DNA of 64,000 bases, taken from positions 1-64,000 of the forward strand of contig CAKTQE010000007.1 in NCBI GenBank assembly GCA_934593275.1. The letters run 5' to 3'. Origin of the DNA: an uncultured Oscillospiraceae bacterium. Its GTDB lineage: Bacteria > Bacillota > Clostridia > Oscillospirales > Oscillospiraceae. The notes beneath the pieces were generated by a model. The model saw nothing but the letters and a program-made list of their open reading frames with translations. It was not told where the DNA came from and made no database searches. Positions 60,693-64,000 of the stretch are shown piece after piece. How positions within the stretch are numbered: the first letter of the stretch is position 1; each line of letters starts with the position of its first letter. The position numbers and the translations under genes are program-made.

Positions 60693-61880
60693 ATGAAAAA
60701 GATGAGAACCCTGTCCCTGCTGCTGGCAGTTGTGATGCTGCTTGGCACGCTTTCCGCCTGTTCCGGAAAGCAGACGGAGCCTGCGGCTCCCGCAACCACC
60801 GCCCCGGAAACCACCGCTGCCCCGGAAACCGCCGCTCAGGCACAGACCACCGGGGAAATGACCTATGAGGAGCTGGTAGAGCTGGCCAAGAAAGACGGCA
60901 AGCTGGTATTCTACGGTGCCAACTCCTATTTGCAGGATGCCGCCAACAACTTTGCCCAGGAATTCGGCATTGAGGTATCCTTTACCCAGTTGGGCGAGAC
61001 GGAAATGATTGAAAAAATCTCCGCCGAGTGCAAAACCGGCGCGCCTACCGCCGACCTGGTCTGCGCCCAGGATACTTACAGAGTCAACTCTGACCTCATT
61101 TCCACCGGCTACGCAATGAACTGGGAGAATTCCCGGATCACCGCCATTACCGGCGAGCAGGACTGCACCGCCGTTGTATGGCAGCACGACACCAAGATGT
61201 TTATGTACAACCCCACCCTGGTGGGAGAGGACTGGGACTACAACCTGTGGCGGATCACGGACCCGGAGTATTATGGCCTGTTCACCTTTAAGACCCCCAC
61301 TTCCGAGGGCGTGAACCTGGACATGCTGACCATGCTGACCTCTGATGATTACGCGCAGAAGCTGGCCCAAGCCTACAAGGAATACTACGGCGAGGACATC
61401 ACCCTGACCACCGACAATGCCGGTTGGGAATTTGTGAAGAAGCTTTACGAAAACGGCGTTCTGCTGACCTCTTCTGACAGCACCTGCGCCACCACCATTG
61501 GCGATGTGAACCTGGACAAGACCTGGATGGGCTATTTCAGCACCCAGCGTTACAGCACCCAGGAGGCCAAGGGCATCAAGCTGGCCTACGACTACAACCA
61601 CGCCACCCCCTTTGCCGGTTACACCTACCCCGTATACGCCGTTGTGCTGAACGGCTGCCAGCACGAGTACGCGGCCAAGCTCTTTGCCGAGTGGCTGCTC
61701 AGCGAAAACGGATACAAGGCCTTTGAGACCTACTTTGGCGGCTTCTCCGCCAACCCCGCCAACGCTTACGCCACCTCCTACAGCTTTGAGGATGTCAAGC
61801 CCTACCTGGTCCAGGATGACCCGGATTACCTGATGGAAGCCCGTGTGGAAATGGAAGACTTCCTGGATGCCATGCAGTAA
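60693..61880 (+). CDS. Fbp/Afu-type ABC substrate-binding lipoprotein
   Basis: A 395-residue binding protein. The signal peptide ends in a lipobox (GTLSAC, Cys23) with a Pro/Thr/Ala linker to residue 52. The fold resembles AfuA/FbpA-type proteins: LVELAKKDGKLVFYGANSYL near residue 58 and ADLVCAQDTYR near 118. Relatives bind ferric iron or, as in Actinobacillus AfuA, sugar phosphates. A YY pair is present (ITDPEYYGLF), but its position does not prove iron binding. The position behind two aldolases favours a sugar phosphate; this is inference. Confidence 0.83.
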   Translation: MKKMRTLSLLLAVVMLLGTLSACSGKQTEPAAPATTAPETTAAPETAAQAQTTGEMTYEELVELAKKDGKLVFYGANSYLQDAANNFAQEFGIEVSFTQLGETEMIEKISAECKTGAPTADLVCAQDTYRVNSDLISTGYAMNWENSRITAITGEQDCTAVVWQHDTKMFMYNPTLVGEDWDYNLWRITDPEYYGLFTFKTPTSEGVNLDMLTMLTSDDYAQKLAQAYKEYYGEDITLTTDNAGWEFVKKLYENGVLLTSSDSTCATTIGDVNLDKTWMGYFSTQRYSTQEAKGIKLAYDYNHATPFAGYTYPVYAVVLNGCQHEYAAKLFAEWLLSENGYKAFETYFGGFSANPANAYATSYSFEDVKPYLVQDDPDYLMEARVEMEDFLDAMQ

Positions 61881-61919
61881 GCATTCAATAGACCACGTTT
61901 TGACCAACTGAACCCCGGC

Positions 61920-61950
61920 GTGAGGGGTGTTGCGCCGCAGCACCCCTCAC
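61920..61950 (+). promoter_or_regulatory. Intercistronic hairpin
   Basis: A 10-bp perfect stem GTGAGGGGTG/CACCCCTCAC with an 11-base loop and no T run, between binding protein and permease. It resembles in place the hairpin at 13705 and probably protects the binding-protein mRNA 3' end. Confidence 0.6.
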
Positions 61951-61975
61951 GGAGATTATAGAGAGGTGATCCCCT

Positions 61976-63757
61976 TTGAAAGCAACGTTGCGGAGAGTCG
62001 CAACCTTTTTGCGCAAGCCTCAGAATATTATTCTGATCCTTCTGGTTATTTCCCTGGCGTATCTTGTGGTTTGGCCCTTGGTGAACATTTTCCGGGATAC
62101 GTTCCTGGTACATCCATCGGAGGTCAGCCGGGTAAAACAAGCGGCAGGCACATTTACGACCTATCACTGGACAAAGGTCTTCGCAAGCAAGGACAGCTTC
62201 AAAACCTTTGTACAGCCACTGATCAATTCCGTCCTCTGCGCGACTTTGTCGTGTACCATCGCCATTTTGGTCGGGGGCCTGTTTGCCTACCTGATCATCC
62301 GTACAGATATGCGGGGCAAGAAGTTCTGCTCCTCCCTGTTTATGCTGCTCTACATCATGCCCGCCTGGACCCTGGCCATTGCCTGGACGAACTTTTTCAA
62401 AAACCAGATGGTAGGCGGTGCCATGGGCCTGTTTGAGGCTGTCACCGGCCTTTCCACCCCGAATTGGTTCGCTTACGGCCTGTTTCCGGTGGTGGTGGTC
62501 ACGGGACTGCACTATTCTCCCTATGCCTACATCCTGATTGGCGGGATCCTGCGGAATATGGATTCCAACCTGGAGGAAGCGGCCCAGATCCTGAAAGCCT
62601 CCCGAGGCCGGATCTTCTGGAAAGTCACCATTCCTCTGGTGCGTCCGGCCATTATGTCTACCATTCTGCTGGTGTTCGCCTCCGGACTGAGTGTATTCTC
62701 CACGGCCCAGTTTTTGGGCCTGCCTGTGGGCTTCCATACACTGGCAACCAAAATGTACAGCTACCTGAACGGCACCAACCCCGGCCGGGGCTATGTTTAT
62801 ACCTTTGTAATGCTGTCGCTGAGCATGGTGGTGCTGTATATCAATCAGAAAATGCTGGGTACCCGAAAATCCTATACGACTGTCTCCGGAAAAAGCTCCA
62901 ATGTGTCTTTGACCCGGCTGCGGAAAGCACGGACACTGGTCAGTGTGCTTGTCATCGTGTTTACGGTCTGCACCACCATTCTGCCCTTTGTCAGCTTCGC
63001 CCTGGAATCCCTGACCAAGGCCAAGGGCAACTATTCGCCGGACAACCTGACCCTGCTTTACTGGATCGGTGAAAACGACGGCATCGGTCACGCCGGTGTG
63101 CTTCGCAATACGGATTTTTGGCGTTCCCTGAAAAATACCGTTTTGCTGGCGGCCTGCTGCTCTCTGGGAGCCGGAACGCTGGGCTGTCTGGCAGGATATG
63201 CCATGGCCCGGAAATGGGGCAGCAAACTGGCAACGGCGGTCAACGGCCTGACGTTTTTGCCCTACCTCATCCCCAGTATTGCTTTGTCTGCCGTATATCT
63301 TTCCATGTTCTCCGTCCGCCGGGGTCCAATCCCCGCGCTTTACGGCAGCTTCTTCCTGCTGGCCCTCATCGGTACCGTCAAGTATTTGCCCATGGCCTCC
63401 AGATCGGGCCTCAATTCCATGTTCCAGATCAGCGCGACCATTGAGGAATCCGCCCAGATCATGGGTGTACCCTGGCACAAACGGATGCTGCGGGTGCTGG
63501 TACCCATTCAGAAGACCAGCATTCTCTCCGGCTATCTGCTGCCCTTTATCAGCTGTATGCGGGAAATGGAGCTGTTTGTCATGCTCTATACCCCCAGTTC
63601 CATGCTGCTGACCACCTTGCTGTTCTTCTACAATCAGAAAGGCTACGACCAGTTTGCCAACGCGGTGACACTGATCATCGTTATTGTGATCGTTGCCTTT
63701 AACGCGCTTATCAACAAAATCACCGGTGCTTCCATCGATTCCGGGATCGGAGGGTAA
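61976..63757 (+). CDS. Fbp/Afu-type ABC permease, fused double-domain
   Basis: A 593-residue permease with about twelve helices and two BPD-transport domains in one chain, as in FbpB/AfuB. The EAA loops are [20 protein letters not shown] near residue 200 and [20 protein letters not shown] near residue 490. The start is TTG at 61976 (GAGAGGTGA ahead); no suitable ATG is present. It follows the binding-protein gene. Confidence 0.9.
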   Translation: MKATLRRVATFLRKPQNIILILLVISLAYLVVWPLVNIFRDTFLVHPSEVSRVKQAAGTFTTYHWTKVFASKDSFKTFVQPLINSVLCATLSCTIAILVGGLFAYLIIRTDMRGKKFCSSLFMLLYIMPAWTLAIAWTNFFKNQMVGGAMGLFEAVTGLSTPNWFAYGLFPVVVVTGLHYSPYAYILIGGILRNMDSNLEEAAQILKASRGRIFWKVTIPLVRPAIMSTILLVFASGLSVFSTAQFLGLPVGFHTLATKMYSYLNGTNPGRGYVYTFVMLSLSMVVLYINQKMLGTRKSYTTVSGKSSNVSLTRLRKARTLVSVLVIVFTVCTTILPFVSFALESLTKAKGNYSPDNLTLLYWIGENDGIGHAGVLRNTDFWRSLKNTVLLAACCSLGAGTLGCLAGYAMARKWGSKLATAVNGLTFLPYLIPSIALSAVYLSMFSVRRGPIPALYGSFFLLALIGTVKYLPMASRSGLNSMFQISATIEESAQIMGVPWHKRMLRVLVPIQKTSILSGYLLPFISCMREMELFVMLYTPSSMLLTTLLFFYNQKGYDQFANAVTLIIVIVIVAFNALINKITGASIDSGIGG

Positions 63758-63762
63758 ATCAA

Positions 63763-64000
63763 ATGTCTGAGCAATCCAATAATATTGTGCTAAAGCATGT
63801 TACCAAGAAATTTGGAAAGACCTATGCGGTGCGGGATCTGAACCTGGAAATACCGGCCAACAGCTTTATCTCTCTGCTTGGCCCCTCCGGCTGCGGCAAA
63901 ACCACGACCCTGCGGATGATCGCCGGGTTGGAAACGCCCACAGAGGGGGAGATCTGGATCGGGGACAGGCTGGTGTTCTCTGCCAAAGAGGGCATTGACG
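63763..64000 (+). CDS. Fbp/Afu-type ABC ATPase, 5' part only
   Basis: The first 79 codons of an ABC ATPase, cut by the window end. It starts [20 protein letters not shown] and has Walker [21 protein letters not shown] near residue 42. The ribosome site GGAGGG is seven to eight bases upstream. It begins five bases after the permease stop, so it is the third gene of the importer and supplies ATP hydrolysis. Confidence 0.9.
   Translation, partial: MSEQSNNIVLKHVTKKFGKTYAVRDLNLEIPANSFISLLGPSGCGKTTTLRMIAGLETPTEGEIWIGDRLVFSAKEGID

Overview
The window looks like a chromosomal segment of a gut Firmicute of the Oscillospiraceae type. The evidence is a GC-rich background, sigma-A promoters with 16-18 nt spacers, strong GGAGG ribosome sites, a perfect CIRCE operator before groES-groEL, a DivIVA-like protein, a SpoIIQ-like M23 peptidase and many solute-binding lipoproteins. 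No rRNA, tRNA, CRISPR array, prophage or complete insertion sequence was found. All functional names rest on recognised motifs and family resemblance; no database search was run.

Layout. 0.1-0.4 kb: repeat island. 0.45-2.4 kb: TatD nuclease and an aminotransferase. 2.4-5.5 kb: groESL and a FliB-like cysteine-cluster protein. 5.6-6.3 kb: repeat island. 6.3-10.5 kb: PucR-type regulator divergent from an MFS carrier and a URO-D/corrinoid methyltransferase-like protein. 10.6-17.7 kb: ROK-like kinase divergent from a sugar ABC transporter, an N-acetylhexosamine-kinase-like protein and a nucleotidyltransferase, which together suggest an amino-sugar uptake and activation cluster. 17.7-19.0 kb: toxin-antitoxin locus and repeat island. 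19-24.3 kb: HAD, MFS and HD-domain proteins, AraC regulator, C69 dipeptidase. 24.5-29.8 kb: DivIVA-like protein, two divergent CmpB-type membrane proteins, FtsH, GT8 glycosyltransferase. 29.8-35.9 kb: repeat island, LysR gene with a coiled-coil membrane protein, metY, a more AT-rich two-gene insert, M23 peptidase. 36-40.2 kb: potABCD. 40.2-44.6 kb: methyltransferase, FecB/C/D-type transporter and FmdE-family protein. 45.2-48.5 kb: feoAB fusion with its small Cys-rich partner, divergent from rpe. 48.6-49.5 kb: three tandem toxin-antitoxin units. 49.6-57 kb: BlaR/BlaI-type pair, MATE exporter behind a structured leader, AAA/DUF4143 ATPase, GGDEF protein, another toxin-antitoxin unit. 57.2-64 kb: MsmK-type ATPase, two class II aldolases and an Fbp/Afu-type ABC transporter cut by the window end.

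Working together. The sugar ABC transporter at 12.3-15.6 kb has no ATPase of its own, and the MsmK/UgpC-type ATPase at 57.2 kb is the natural candidate to power it. The Fbp/Afu-type transporter lies directly behind two aldolases, which suggests a phosphorylated-sugar substrate as an alternative to iron.

The most interesting structure is a family of five small type I-like toxin-antitoxin loci. Each has a 28-31 residue hydrophobic peptide gene facing a strong-promoter RNA of about 90 nt that overlaps the toxin 3' end. Four are complete and one is an orphan antitoxin. The second is a leader of about 220 nt before the MATE gene with mutually exclusive helices and a terminator, which I cannot assign to a known riboswitch class. 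The third is a 161-bp inverted-repeat element (MITE) present in three full copies and one internally deleted copy.
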